Notes under the pieces: model-generated
What the model saw: the letters and a program-made list of their open reading frames with translations, nothing else
Told to the model about the DNA's origin: nothing
The model's database searches: none
Program-made: the position numbers and the translations under genes
DNA from: Pleomorphomonas diazotrophica
Lineage (GTDB): Bacteria > Pseudomonadota > Alphaproteobacteria > Rhizobiales > Pleomorphomonadaceae
Assembly (NCBI RefSeq): GCF_002844595.1
Contig: NZ_PJNW01000011.1
Span: 186,001 to 250,000 of the forward strand
Direction of reading: 5' to 3'
Length of the DNA stretch: 64,000 bases
In this document: positions 22,953 through 31,303 of the stretch, piece after piece
How positions within the stretch are numbered: the stretch's first letter is position 1
Layout: every line of letters begins with the position of its first letter

Positions 22953-23888
22953 TCAGGCTCCGAGAAAACGTGAGAACATCGAGGTGGCGAGCAATCGGCC
23001 CGGCCGTGTCGGATCGCCGGTTTCGCGCACGGCGAGTTCGCCCGAGGACAGCGTGCCGGCACGGTGGCCGAGGAGATCGGCCGTAATCTCGTGGATGGAC
23101 AGGAAGGAGGCGCGGATGGCGTAGGCCGTCAGCACCATGAAGGACGGACCGGGCGCGAGAATCTGGCGCGTCAGGTCGAGGAGATAGGGCAGGTCGGCTT
23201 CCAGCGACCAGACCTCGCCATCCGGTCCGCGGCCGAAGCGCGGCGGGTCGAGCAGGATGCCGTCGTAGCGTTTGCCGCGTCGTACCTCCCGTTCGGCGAA
23301 CTTGACGGCATCGTCGACGATCCAGCGGATCGGCGCCGCATCGAGGCCGGCGAGCGCCTGGTTTTCCCGCCCCCAGGCGACCGACTTCTTGGAGGCGTCG
23401 ACATGCGTCACCTCGGCGCCAGCCTGAGCGGCAATCAGCGAGGCGATGCCAGTGTAACCGAACAGGTTGAGCAGTCTCGGCTTTTCCGGGCCGCGATGGG
23501 CCTTGAGACGCTCGACCATCCAGGTCCAGTGGGCGATCTGCTCGGCGAAGATGCCAACATGACGGAACGAGGTCAGCTGGCAGACGACGGGGATATCCAT
23601 CACCCGCATTTCCCAGGCCGTGCCGATGCCGGGCTCGGTGCGCCAGCGGCCCGGACCATCCTCTTCGATATCGCCGGTGAAAGCGGCGCCGGCCGCGGCC
23701 CAGATCGACGGCGCCAGCCGTCGTGGTCCCATGGCCTGCGGCTCCGGCCGGATGACCGTCAGCGCGCCGTAGCGTTCGAGCTTCTCGCCCTCGCCCATGT
23801 CGAGAAGGCGATAATCGTCCCAACCCTCGGTGACGAGCAGGGATCCAACTTCCTCGCTGACGATACGCGGTCCGAGCACGGCGGGCAT
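22953..23888 (-). CDS. class I SAM-dependent methyltransferase, RlmI/RlmK-like
   Basis: A 311-residue Rossmann-fold methyltransferase with LLNLFGYTGIASLIAAQAGAEVTHVDAS (motif I, SAM binding), RWIVDDAVKF and YDGILLDPPRFGRG (motif IV, D-P-P-R/K). This resembles 23S rRNA cytosine/guanine methyltransferases. The start is uncertain: the frame is open to 24164, but only from MPAVLGPRIVSEEVG does it look like the family. There is no convincing RBS at 23888, and a GTG farther upstream may be used. It is co-directional with the SPOUT methyltransferase gene and divergent from rph. Confidence 0.82.
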   Translation of the reverse strand: MPAVLGPRIVSEEVGSLLVTEGWDDYRLLDMGEGEKLERYGALTVIRPEPQAMGPRRLAPSIWAAAGAAFTGDIEEDGPGRWRTEPGIGTAWEMRVMDIPVVCQLTSFRHVGIFAEQIAHWTWMVERLKAHRGPEKPRLLNLFGYTGIASLIAAQAGAEVTHVDASKKSVAWGRENQALAGLDAAPIRWIVDDAVKFAEREVRRGKRYDGILLDPPRFGRGPDGEVWSLEADLPYLLDLTRQILAPGPSFMVLTAYAIRASFLSIHEITADLLGHRAGTLSSGELAVRETGDPTRPGRLLATSMFSRFLGA

Positions 23889-24225
23889 GGGGCGCTTGAG
23901 CGTTGCGGCGCCCGACGGGCGGGCTGGGCCGCGCAACTCCTGAGTGCGCGCCTCCACCTTGGCCGCGTCTCCGGGTCTTTCAGGCCGGCGGGCGGCAGGG
24001 CGGCCAGTGCGAGGGGAGGATTTGGTGGGGAAGGGTGGCTTGGCCAAGGCGGTTGTCCGGCAGGAAAGGTACTTCGGCCCCTTATACACGCCCCCCGGCC
24101 GGAATGAAGCGCCGCATTCCTGGCCGTTCATTGATCGCCGCCCTTTACGGGACTTCCCCGACAAGGATACAAGGGCGCAAACCTCGCGCGGCTGCCGCCT
24201 CGCGACCAGTATCTATGGAGAGATC

Positions 24226-24948
24226 ATGCGTCCGTCCCGTCGCGCTCCCGACGAGTTGCGTCCCGTCAGCCTCGAGCGCGGCGTGTCGCGCCATGCCGAA
24301 GGCTCCTGTCTAGTGAAATTCGGCGACACCCACGTGCTCGTCACCGCCTCGGTGGACGAGAAGGTGCCGCCGTGGTTGAGGGGCGGTGGCAAGGGCTGGG
24401 TGACCGCCGAATACGGTATGCTGCCGCGTGCCACCGGCGAGCGCATGAAGCGCGAGGCGGCGGCCGGCAAGCAGTCCGGCCGCACGCAGGAGATCCAGCG
24501 GCTGATCGGCCGCAGCCTGCGTGCCGTCGTCGACCTGATCGCTCTCGGCGAGCGGCAGATTGTCATCGACTGCGACGTGATCCAGGCCGACGGCGGCACC
24601 CGCACCGCCTCGATCACCGGCGCCTACGTGGCGCTCTATGATGCCATCGAATGGATGCGCCGACGCAATCTGGTGCCCGCCAACGCCAAGGTGTTGCGCG
24701 ACCATGTCGCCGCCATCTCCTGCGGCATTTCCGACGGGGTGCCGGTGCTCGACCTCGACTATATCGAGGACTCCTCGGCCGAGACCGACGCCAATTTCGT
24801 GATCACCGGCTCCGGCGGCCTCGTCGAGATCCAGGGTACCGCCGAAGGCGCGCCCTTCTCCGAAGCCGAGCTGCAGCAGTTGCTCGGGCTGGCCAAGGGC
24901 GGCATCGCCAAGCTGGTCGAGCTGCAGAAAGCGGCCATCGCGTCCTGA
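24226..24948 (+). CDS. rph: ribonuclease PH
   Basis: A 240-residue phosphorolytic 3'-5' exoribonuclease that trims tRNA 3' ends and forms a hexameric ring. Family landmarks are [20 protein letters not shown] at the start, [61 protein letters not shown] (phosphate and metal site) and [27 protein letters not shown]. The ATG has GGAGA upstream. It is followed by rdgB after 11 bases and hemW after 4 bases, the usual alphaproteobacterial trio. Upstream, the frequently found hrcA is absent; a methyltransferase is divergent instead. Confidence 0.97.
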   Translation: MRPSRRAPDELRPVSLERGVSRHAEGSCLVKFGDTHVLVTASVDEKVPPWLRGGGKGWVTAEYGMLPRATGERMKREAAAGKQSGRTQEIQRLIGRSLRAVVDLIALGERQIVIDCDVIQADGGTRTASITGAYVALYDAIEWMRRRNLVPANAKVLRDHVAAISCGISDGVPVLDLDYIEDSSAETDANFVITGSGGLVEIQGTAEGAPFSEAELQQLLGLAKGGIAKLVELQKAAIAS

Positions 24949-24959
24949 AGGGGCTTGAT

Positions 24960-25625
24960 ATGACCGAACAGCGCCGCATCGACGGCAAGCGTCTCATCGT
25001 CGCGACGCACAACAATGGCAAGCTCCGGGAGTTCTACTTCCTGCTGGGCGGCCTTTCCATCGAGCTGGTGTCGGCCGGCGATCTCGGCCTGCCGGTGCCG
25101 GTGGAAGATGGCCAGACCTTTGTTGAGAACGCTCGCATCAAGGCGTTGGCCGCCGCCCGCGCCGCCGGCGAAGTGGCGCTTGCCGACGATTCCGGGCTAT
25201 GTGTCGAAGCGCTCGACGGCCGGCCGGGGGTTTACACCGCCGATTGGGCCGGACCCAACCGCGACTGGTCGATGGCCATGCGCCTCGTCGAGGAAGAGCT
25301 ATACAAAGCGGGCGCCACGACGCCGGAGCAGCGAAAAGGCACCTTCGTGTCGCTGCTTTGTCTTGCCTGGCCGGATGGACATACCCAGGAGTATCTTGGC
25401 AAGCGGGATGGTACGCTGGTCTGGCCGCCGCGCTCGGGCGACTTCGGCCACGGCTACGACCCGGTCTTCATGCCGGATGGCGAAACCAGAACCTTCGGCG
25501 AAATGACCGAAGCTGAAAAGCACGGCTCCATCTGGGGTCCGCCAGGCCCCCTGTCGCACCGGTCACGCTCATTGAAGCTGCTGGTCGAAGGCGCTTTCCC
25601 TATCGGCTTCGGACCGCAGGGCTGA
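24960..25625 (+). CDS. rdgB: RdgB/HAM1-type XTP/dITP pyrophosphatase
   Basis: A 221-residue enzyme that removes ITP, dITP and XTP from the nucleotide pool. Motifs are IVATHNNGKLREF (about 13-25), DGQTFVENARIKALAAAR, ALADDSGLCVEALDGRPGVYTADWAG (catalytic Asp in ADDSG) and FGHGYDPVFMPDG...TFGEMTEAEKHG. The family C-terminal signature SHRxxA is read here as LSHRSRSLKLL, slightly divergent. It starts 11 bases after rph and ends 4 bases before hemW. Confidence 0.95.
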   Translation: MTEQRRIDGKRLIVATHNNGKLREFYFLLGGLSIELVSAGDLGLPVPVEDGQTFVENARIKALAAARAAGEVALADDSGLCVEALDGRPGVYTADWAGPNRDWSMAMRLVEEELYKAGATTPEQRKGTFVSLLCLAWPDGHTQEYLGKRDGTLVWPPRSGDFGHGYDPVFMPDGETRTFGEMTEAEKHGSIWGPPGPLSHRSRSLKLLVEGAFPIGFGPQG

Positions 25626-25629
25626 ACCG

Positions 25630-26832
25630 ATGAGCGAGCGGGATCTTCTTTCAGGTGTGGAAGCAGCGATTGAGGGCACGCCGGACATCGGTTTCGGCGT
25701 CTATATCCATTGGCCCTTCTGTGCCCGCAAGTGTCCCTATTGCGACTTCAACAGCCACGTCCGCCCCAAGGGCATCGACGAGGCCGGCTATCTCCAGGCC
25801 ATGGAGCGGGAGATCGCCGCCCATGCCCGCCTGACGCCGAACCGTACGGTGACCTCGGTCTTCCTCGGTGGCGGCACGCCATCGCTGATGAAGCCCGAAA
25901 GCGTCGGCCGTCTCCTCGAACTGATCGGCAGTCACTGGCAAATATCGGCCGATGCCGAGATCACGCTTGAAGCCAATCCGTCGTCGGTGGAAGCCGAGCG
26001 ATTCCGGGGTTACCGCTCAGCCGGCGTCAACCGCCTGTCGCTCGGCGTGCAGGCGCTCAATGATGCCGATCTCAAATTCCTCGGGCGGCTGCACAATGTT
26101 GGCGAAGCGCTCCGGGCGCTTGAGTTGGCGCGCGAGACGTTTCCTCGCCTGTCCTTCGACCTCATCTACGCCCGGCCCGACCAGAGCCTTGAAGCTTGGG
26201 AAGCGGAGCTGAGGCGTGCCATCGGCTTTGCGGCCGATCATCTGTCGCTCTACCAACTCACCATCGAGCCGGACACCGCCTTCGAGAAGCTTCACGCCGC
26301 CGGAAAGCTGGTGGTACCCGATGCCGACGCGGCGGCCGACCTCTACGAGCTGACGCAAGCGGTCGCCGGGGCGGCGGGCCTGCCGGCCTATGAGATTTCA
26401 AACCACGCCACGCCGGGCGGCGAGAGCCGGCACAATCTCCTCTACTGGCGCTATGGCGAGTATGTCGGCCTCGGGCCGGGCGCCCATGGCCGAATCGTCC
26501 AGGGTGATGATCGCGGCCGCCTCGCCACCATTGCCGAGCGCAACCCGGAAGCCTGGATGAAGCGGGTGGCCGAGACCGGCCATAGTGTGATCGAGACCGA
26601 AGAAATCTTCGGCGAAACGGCCGGTGACGAAATGCTGCTGATGGGTCTCCGCCTCGTCGAGGGTATCGACGCGGCCCGGTATCAGCGGCTATCCGGCCGG
26701 CGTTTCGATCCGGCACGGATTTCCGACCTGGTGACCCACGGCATGGTGGAGGTGCTACCTGATGGCCGCATCCGCACCACACCGGCCGGCGCCTTTGTCC
26801 TGGATGCCGTGGTCGCCGATCTTGCCGCGTAA
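25630..26832 (+). CDS. hemW: HemW-type radical SAM heme chaperone
   Basis: A 400-residue radical SAM protein formerly annotated as oxygen-independent coproporphyrinogen oxidase-like. The [4Fe-4S] motif is CARKCPYCDFNSH (Cys-x3-Cys-x2-Cys, about 31-43), preceded by YIHWPF. SVFLGGGTPSLM follows, and LSLYQLTIEPDTAF comes later, with the HemW C-terminal domain after it. The CxxxCxxCxF form, instead of CxxxCxxCxC, indicates HemW rather than HemN. It converges with the oxidoreductase gene, leaving 5 bases between stops. Confidence 0.93.
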   Translation: MSERDLLSGVEAAIEGTPDIGFGVYIHWPFCARKCPYCDFNSHVRPKGIDEAGYLQAMEREIAAHARLTPNRTVTSVFLGGGTPSLMKPESVGRLLELIGSHWQISADAEITLEANPSSVEAERFRGYRSAGVNRLSLGVQALNDADLKFLGRLHNVGEALRALELARETFPRLSFDLIYARPDQSLEAWEAELRRAIGFAADHLSLYQLTIEPDTAFEKLHAAGKLVVPDADAAADLYELTQAVAGAAGLPAYEISNHATPGGESRHNLLYWRYGEYVGLGPGAHGRIVQGDDRGRLATIAERNPEAWMKRVAETGHSVIETEEIFGETAGDEMLLMGLRLVEGIDAARYQRLSGRRFDPARISDLVTHGMVEVLPDGRIRTTPAGAFVLDAVVADLAA

Positions 26833-26837
26833 GGCCT

Positions 26838-28166
26838 CTACAGTCGCGAAGCCGGCTTCGGCTTCGACCCGTCGGAGAAGCGCGACAGACGGAAATGCCT
26901 GGAATCGACGAAGGGCGTCGCCCCCGTGACGAGGTCGGCGACCAGCCAGCCGGCACCTGGCCCGATACCGAAGCCGTGGCCTGAGAAGCCGGTGGCGACG
27001 ACGAGGCCCGAGAACCCGTCCACTTCCGAGATCACCGGCACCACGTCGGGCGTCACGTCGATATAACCGGCCCAAGCCTGAACGATGCGCGTCTCCTTGA
27101 ACGAAGGGAAGCGCCGCTTCAGCTCGGTCATGGTGCGGCGCAGGAAGCGGACGTCGGGTTTCGGATCGAGGACGCGGGTCTTCTCATAGGGCGACGTCTT
27201 GTCGAGCGGCTTGGTCGGCCAATCATCGATTTCGCGGAAGAAGCGCGAGCCGAAGGAGAGCGACACGTGCTTCCAGTCGGCCATCAGCGCCGGCAGGAAA
27301 TCCAGGGTAAAGCGGATATGGTCGGGCGTGAGGTCGGCGACATTGGCAACGCCGTTCGCCACCGTCAGGCCGCCATCGGCCCGCTTGCGGATGCCGATCA
27401 CGTCGTCCCAGACGCCGGCATCGGGTCCGCCCGTCACCGGATTGGTACGCGACACCGTCGAGCGCATCTTGAGCTGCGGCAACGTGACGCCGAGATCCTT
27501 CAGGAACCGCCGCGACCAGGCGCCGGCGGCGAGCACCACGCGCTTGGTCTTGATGACGCCGCGCTCGGTAACCACCGAGACGATCTCGCCCAATGCCGTC
27601 TCGAGGCCGCGCACCGCGCAATCGGTGACGATGATGGCGCCCTTGGCGCGAGCGGCGAGCGCGATAGCCGGCGCCGCCTTCTGCGGCTCTGCGCAGCCGT
27701 CGCTCGGGCACCAGAGACCGGCCGGAGGCGGCGCAGTATCGTCCTTCATGACGGCTCGGGCTGCCTCGCCTTCAATCACTTCGGCAGCGATGCCATGTTC
27801 GGCCGCCGCCTTCACCCAGGCGCGGTAGCCATCGACCTCCCGGGCCTTGCGGGCGGCGAAGAAGATGCCCGTCTCCCTGAAGCCGGGATTACCAACGCCA
27901 TGGGCGCCCATTTCCCGCCATAGACGAAGCGCCTCGCGGATCAGATCGAACTCGCGCGGATCGCGGTCGGCCTGCCGCACCCAGCCCCAGTTGCGGCTCG
28001 ACTGCTCGCCGCCGACATGGCCTTTCTCGAGGAGCGCCACCTTGAGGCCCCGCTCGGCCAGATAGAGAGCCGACGTGGTGCCGATGATGCCACCGCCGAC
28101 AATGACGACGTCGGCCTCCTTCGGCATGGCGATGTCGGACGGAACGGGATCGACCTGCGGACCCAT
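26838..28166 (-). CDS. FAD-dependent oxidoreductase, DAO family
   Basis: A 442-residue flavoprotein of the D-amino-acid-oxidase/glycine-oxidase fold. An N-terminal GxGxxG Rossmann motif ADVVIVGGGIIGTTSALYLAERGLKVALLEKG (about 15-46) is followed by the SSRNWGWVRQ segment and a C-terminal GYIDVTPDVVPVISEVDGFSGLVVATGFSGHGFGIGPGAG (FAD and substrate end). It would oxidise a secondary or primary amine such as sarcosine or an amino acid. The substrate and electron acceptor are unknown. I use the ATG at 28166, ten bases after GAGGAG; a TTG three codons earlier is possible. Divergent from it lies the nitrilase-family gene. Confidence 0.88.
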   Translation of the reverse strand: MGPQVDPVPSDIAMPKEADVVIVGGGIIGTTSALYLAERGLKVALLEKGHVGGEQSSRNWGWVRQADRDPREFDLIREALRLWREMGAHGVGNPGFRETGIFFAARKAREVDGYRAWVKAAAEHGIAAEVIEGEAARAVMKDDTAPPPAGLWCPSDGCAEPQKAAPAIALAARAKGAIIVTDCAVRGLETALGEIVSVVTERGVIKTKRVVLAAGAWSRRFLKDLGVTLPQLKMRSTVSRTNPVTGGPDAGVWDDVIGIRKRADGGLTVANGVANVADLTPDHIRFTLDFLPALMADWKHVSLSFGSRFFREIDDWPTKPLDKTSPYEKTRVLDPKPDVRFLRRTMTELKRRFPSFKETRIVQAWAGYIDVTPDVVPVISEVDGFSGLVVATGFSGHGFGIGPGAGWLVADLVTGATPFVDSRHFRLSRFSDGSKPKPASRL

Positions 28167-28369
28167 CTTTTTCAAACTCCTCGGAAGGCACCGGTCACCG
28201 CCGGTAGCGTCGCTACCGTTTTAAGCCAAAACCGGGAGCGATCCAGTCCGTCAGGACGCCAAAGACGCCTGTAATCGGAGCATTTTTTGCTCTGCGGACC
28301 GCAGCGGCTTGAGCCAGGCTTTCCCCGCCTGTATGCCTCGCTGGCTCACCTTCTTCCGTGGAGCTGCCG

Positions 28370-29140
28370 ATGCTTCTCGCCGCCTTGCAGATGCGATCCC
28401 GACCGTCCGATGTCGCCGCCAACCTAGACCGGCTGGACAGGGCTGCCGGCGAGGCGGCGGCCGGTGGTGCCCGCCTTCTGGTAACGCCGGAACTCGGTCT
28501 TGTCGGTTATGGCACGGGACCGGATCTGCCGCTTCTTGCGGAACCGCCCGATGGCTCGCTCGTCGAAAGCGTCGCAACCATCGCCCGGCGGCACTCCCTG
28601 GGCATCGTTGCGGGATTTGCCGAACGCGACGGCGACGCGGTCTACAACAGCGCGCTGTTCGTTGCCGGCGACAGCCGGACGGTCTACCGCAAGAGCCACC
28701 TCTACGGTCCCTATGAGAAGCGTTGGTTCCGAGCTGCGCCACCGTCGGCCCAACTTTTCCGCCACGAGGGGCTGAACTTCGGCCTTCTCATTTGCTATGA
28801 TATTGAATTCCCTGAAAATGTTCGCCGTCTGGCGAAGGCCGGTGCCGACGCGGTGCTGGTGCCGACGGCCCTGCCGGCCGGCGGGTCGGGCGATTTCATC
28901 GCCGCGCACATGATCGCCGTGCGCGCCTTCGAGAATCAGGTCTTCGTCGCCTATGTCGACAACTGCGGCCGGGATGGCGATTTCGCCTATGCCGGCCTCA
29001 CCCGCATCGCCGCGCCTGACGGCGCTATTCTCGCCGCGCCGAGCGGCCGAGACGAGGCGCTGCTGTTCGCGCCGATCGTCCCCGAAACCTATGCCCGCTC
29101 GCGCGCCGAAAATACCTATCTGTCCGATCTCAAAGCCTGA
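28370..29140 (+). CDS. carbon-nitrogen hydrolase (nitrilase superfamily)
   Basis: A 256-residue amidase-type enzyme with the full Glu-Lys-Cys triad: LLVTPELGLVGYG (Glu near 42), VYRKSHLYGPYEKRWF (Lys near 107) and LLICYDIEFPENVRRLAKAGADAVLVPTA (Cys near 139). The RRLA-GADAVLVPT context fits aliphatic amidase or N-carbamoyl hydrolase branches of the superfamily. The acyl substrate is unknown. The ATG at 28370 follows GTGGAG; a GTG four codons earlier is less likely. It may act with the divergent amino-acid-type oxidoreductase, which is inference only. Confidence 0.88.
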   Translation: MLLAALQMRSRPSDVAANLDRLDRAAGEAAAGGARLLVTPELGLVGYGTGPDLPLLAEPPDGSLVESVATIARRHSLGIVAGFAERDGDAVYNSALFVAGDSRTVYRKSHLYGPYEKRWFRAAPPSAQLFRHEGLNFGLLICYDIEFPENVRRLAKAGADAVLVPTALPAGGSGDFIAAHMIAVRAFENQVFVAYVDNCGRDGDFAYAGLTRIAAPDGAILAAPSGRDEALLFAPIVPETYARSRAENTYLSDLKA

Positions 29141-29159
29141 TGGAGAGGCCAACATGCAA

Positions 29160-29186
29160 ACGGCGCGCCCTTGCGGAACGCGCCGT
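29160..29186. terminator. hairpin between the amidase and secB genes (convergent)
   Basis: An 8-bp stem ACGGCGCG/CGCGCCGT with an 11-base loop, between two convergent stop codons. It lacks a clear T-run on either strand, so it may be a weak bidirectional terminator. Confidence 0.4.
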
Positions 29187-29210
29187 CGCGAAATCCAGCC
29201 AGCGTCCGCC

Positions 29211-29705
29211 TCAGTTGGCGGCAGCGGCGCCCTGCTGCTGCTGCATCTGCTGCAGGCGAGCGAGATACTGCTGATAAAGAGCGACAAAATCGATCGGGTC
29301 GATCAGCAGCGGCGGGAAGCCGCCACGGATGACGGCATCGGCGATGATCTGGCGAGCAAAGGGGAACAGAAGGCGCGGCCCCTCGATGTTGACGTAAGGA
29401 TGCAGGTGCTGCGCCGGCACGTTCTGCACGGTGACGAGGCCGCCGTAGGTCAGTTCGACGTTGAAGACCACTTCCTCACCGATCGCCGCCTTGGCCTCGA
29501 GATGCAGCTCGATCTCGTAGTCGCTCTGGCTGCGCTGGCGCGAATTCACGTTGACGCCGATGGAAATCTGCGGCGCGGCTTCGCGAGCCCTGAGGCTGTC
29601 AGGCGCCTTCGGGTTTTCAAAGGACAGGTCCTTGACGTACTGGGCGACGACGCTCATCGACGGCTGGGCTTCAGCGGCCCCGTTTTCGGGCTGAACCGAA
29701 CTCAT
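29211..29705 (-). CDS. secB: protein-export chaperone SecB
   Basis: A 164-residue cytosolic tetrameric chaperone that keeps preproteins unfolded and passes them to SecA. Family hallmarks are VVAQYVKDLSFENPKAPDSL (about 19-38), EIELHLEAKA...FNVELTYGGLV, LLFPFARQIIADAVIRGGFPPLLIDPIDFVALYQQ (about 110-144) and a Gln-rich tail. The ATG at 29705 has GGAG upstream; a longer frame is spurious. It follows fxsA on the minus strand 136 bases away, and dnaQ and other origin-proximal genes lie farther right, a common Rhizobiales arrangement. Confidence 0.96.
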   Translation of the reverse strand: MSSVQPENGAAEAQPSMSVVAQYVKDLSFENPKAPDSLRAREAAPQISIGVNVNSRQRSQSDYEIELHLEAKAAIGEEVVFNVELTYGGLVTVQNVPAQHLHPYVNIEGPRLLFPFARQIIADAVIRGGFPPLLIDPIDFVALYQQYLARLQQMQQQQGAAAAN

Positions 29706-29841
29706 TCTCCGCACTCCTCCGGCCAGCCGGGGCACCAGCGCCCACAAGGATGACCCGTTGTTTTGTTGGAACCGGCGGCTGTTGGTGGCCGTTTCCCGGT
29801 TTTCCTGCGGGTCCGAGCGCTATCAGGCTTGGCGGATGAGA

Positions 29842-30351
29842 TCAAGGCCGATTGCCGTTGCGATCCGGCGGCGGGATGGGCGGGCGATCCGACCAGGGCG
29901 ACTCATCGCTGCTCCGGCTTTCCCACTGGTCCTCATCGAGATCGACGACGCCGTCTTCCTTGGGACGGGCGCGGCCGGGCGAAACGGTCGAAACCACAAA
30001 TCGGGTGGCGATCGCCGCGATGATCAGCCGCCGCAGCGGGGCGAAAAGCAACAGGAAGGCCAGTACGTCGGACAGGAAGCCCGGCAGGATCAGCAGCACG
30101 CCGGCCACAAGCACCACAAAGCCTTCGAGCAGCGTCCCGGTCGGCATGCGGCCGCCGGCAAGCTCGGCCTGCACCCGGCGCAGAAGACCGAAGCCGACAT
30201 AGCGAAACAGCACCAGACCGCCGAACGCGGCGAGCAGGACCAAGGCTATGGTGTTGATGACGCCAAGATGGCCGCCTACCCAGACGAGCGCCGCGATCTC
30301 GGCAATCGGCCAAGCGATGAGAAGAAGAGGCAGGTAAGGCGAAAGGCGCAT
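29842..30351 (-). CDS. fxsA: FxsA-family cytoplasmic membrane protein
   Basis: A 169-residue protein with three or four hydrophobic segments: LPLLLIAWPIAEIAALVWVGG, LGVINTIALVLLAAFGGLVLF, and LLEGFVVLVAGVLLILPGFLSDVLAFLLLFAPL, the last containing the family-typical LxPGFLTD-like motif. The C-terminal 50 residues are charged and Pro-rich. FxsA was first seen as a modulator of phage T7 exclusion; its cell function is unclear. Start uncertain: MRLSPYL (30351) matches family starts; an ATG at 30384 is alternative. Confidence 0.85.
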   Translation of the reverse strand: MRLSPYLPLLLIAWPIAEIAALVWVGGHLGVINTIALVLLAAFGGLVLFRYVGFGLLRRVQAELAGGRMPTGTLLEGFVVLVAGVLLILPGFLSDVLAFLLLFAPLRRLIIAAIATRFVVSTVSPGRARPKEDGVVDLDEDQWESRSSDESPWSDRPPIPPPDRNGNRP

Positions 30352-30594
30352 GGCGGTTCCGGTTCGATCGGCGTGGTTAGACATGATGCGCCGCCCGGCC
30401 CGCCCGGCGCAAGGGTAGGCATCGCTCCATATGGTCGGAGTGATGGAGACTGCAAGCGGTGGCGCCATCATAGAAGTCGCCGCAGATTCACCGCATGTCC
30501 GTCTTTCCCTCGCCGCCGCGGTCGCCTACATAGGCAGACGACACAAACGCGATGCTGCGCCCTGTTGGCGCCAACTGAGGGAAACGAAGCTCGG

Positions 30595-31296
30595 ATGAAC
30601 GCCTTCCTCGATCTGACCAGCCTCATCTTCCTCGTGATCGCCGTTGTCATCTTCTGGCGCCTCAGAAGCGTTCTCGGCACGCGCACCGGCAATGAAAAGC
30701 CACCCTTCGATCCCTTTGCCGGTCGCAAGGCGGAAGTCGAGGCGCCGCCGGCCGGCGACAACGTGGTGACGCTGCCACGCGAGGGCCGGTCCGATCCGCG
30801 GGAGACGGTGCTCGCCCGCATCGACGAGATGATCCCTGAGGGCAAGGCCAACGCCGGCCTCAAGGCCATCGCTGCCGCCGATCGGAACTTCGACATCGAC
30901 AGCTTCATGGGTGGCGCCAGCGCCGCCTATGAGATGATCGTCTCGGCCTTTGCCGCCGGCGACCGGGCGACGTTGAAGCCGCTGTTGTCGCGCGAAGTGT
31001 TCGATGGATTTTCCGGTGTGATCACCGAGCGTGAGGGACGCGGTGAGAAGATCGACTTCACCTTCGTCGGCATCGACAAGTCGGACGTGGTCGACGCCGG
31101 GCTTGAGGGCGGCGTGGCACAGGTGACGGTGCGCTTCTCCTCGCAGCTCATTTCGGTCACCCGCAGCCGCGACGGCTCGGTGATCGAGGGCGACCCACAG
31201 AAAGTCGCCGAGGTGACCGACGTCTGGACCTTCGCCCGCGAAGTCAGGTCGTCCGACCCGAACTGGAAGCTGGTTGCCACCGACGCCGGGGGCTGA
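30595..31296 (+). CDS. Tim44/TimA-like domain protein
   Basis: A 233-residue protein with an N-terminal membrane anchor (LIFLVIAVVIFWRLRSVLG, about 10-28), a polar linker and a Tim44-like domain (about 85-230: FDIDSFMGGASAAYEMIVSAFAAGDRATLKPLLSREVFDGF). Alphaproteobacterial homologues of the mitochondrial import motor subunit (TimA/TimB) are described in Caulobacter. The role here is unproven. It is divergent from fxsA and directly followed by mltA, Smr and XRE genes, a conserved block. The RBS GAGG lies ahead of the ATG. Confidence 0.9.
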   Translation: MNAFLDLTSLIFLVIAVVIFWRLRSVLGTRTGNEKPPFDPFAGRKAEVEAPPAGDNVVTLPREGRSDPRETVLARIDEMIPEGKANAGLKAIAAADRNFDIDSFMGGASAAYEMIVSAFAAGDRATLKPLLSREVFDGFSGVITEREGRGEKIDFTFVGIDKSDVVDAGLEGGVAQVTVRFSSQLISVTRSRDGSVIEGDPQKVAEVTDVWTFAREVRSSDPNWKLVATDAGG

Positions 31297-31303
31297 CAGC
31301 ATC

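Noticed and set aside
24310-24705. Opposite-strand frame within rph
   Set aside because: Shadow of rph; rph itself has all family motifs.
28202-28222. Hairpin CGGTAGC-GTC-GCTACCG followed by TTTT in the divergent gap before the amidase gene
   Set aside because: It resembles a small terminator, but no transcript is known to end there and the 7-bp stem has a tight loop; it could be chance.
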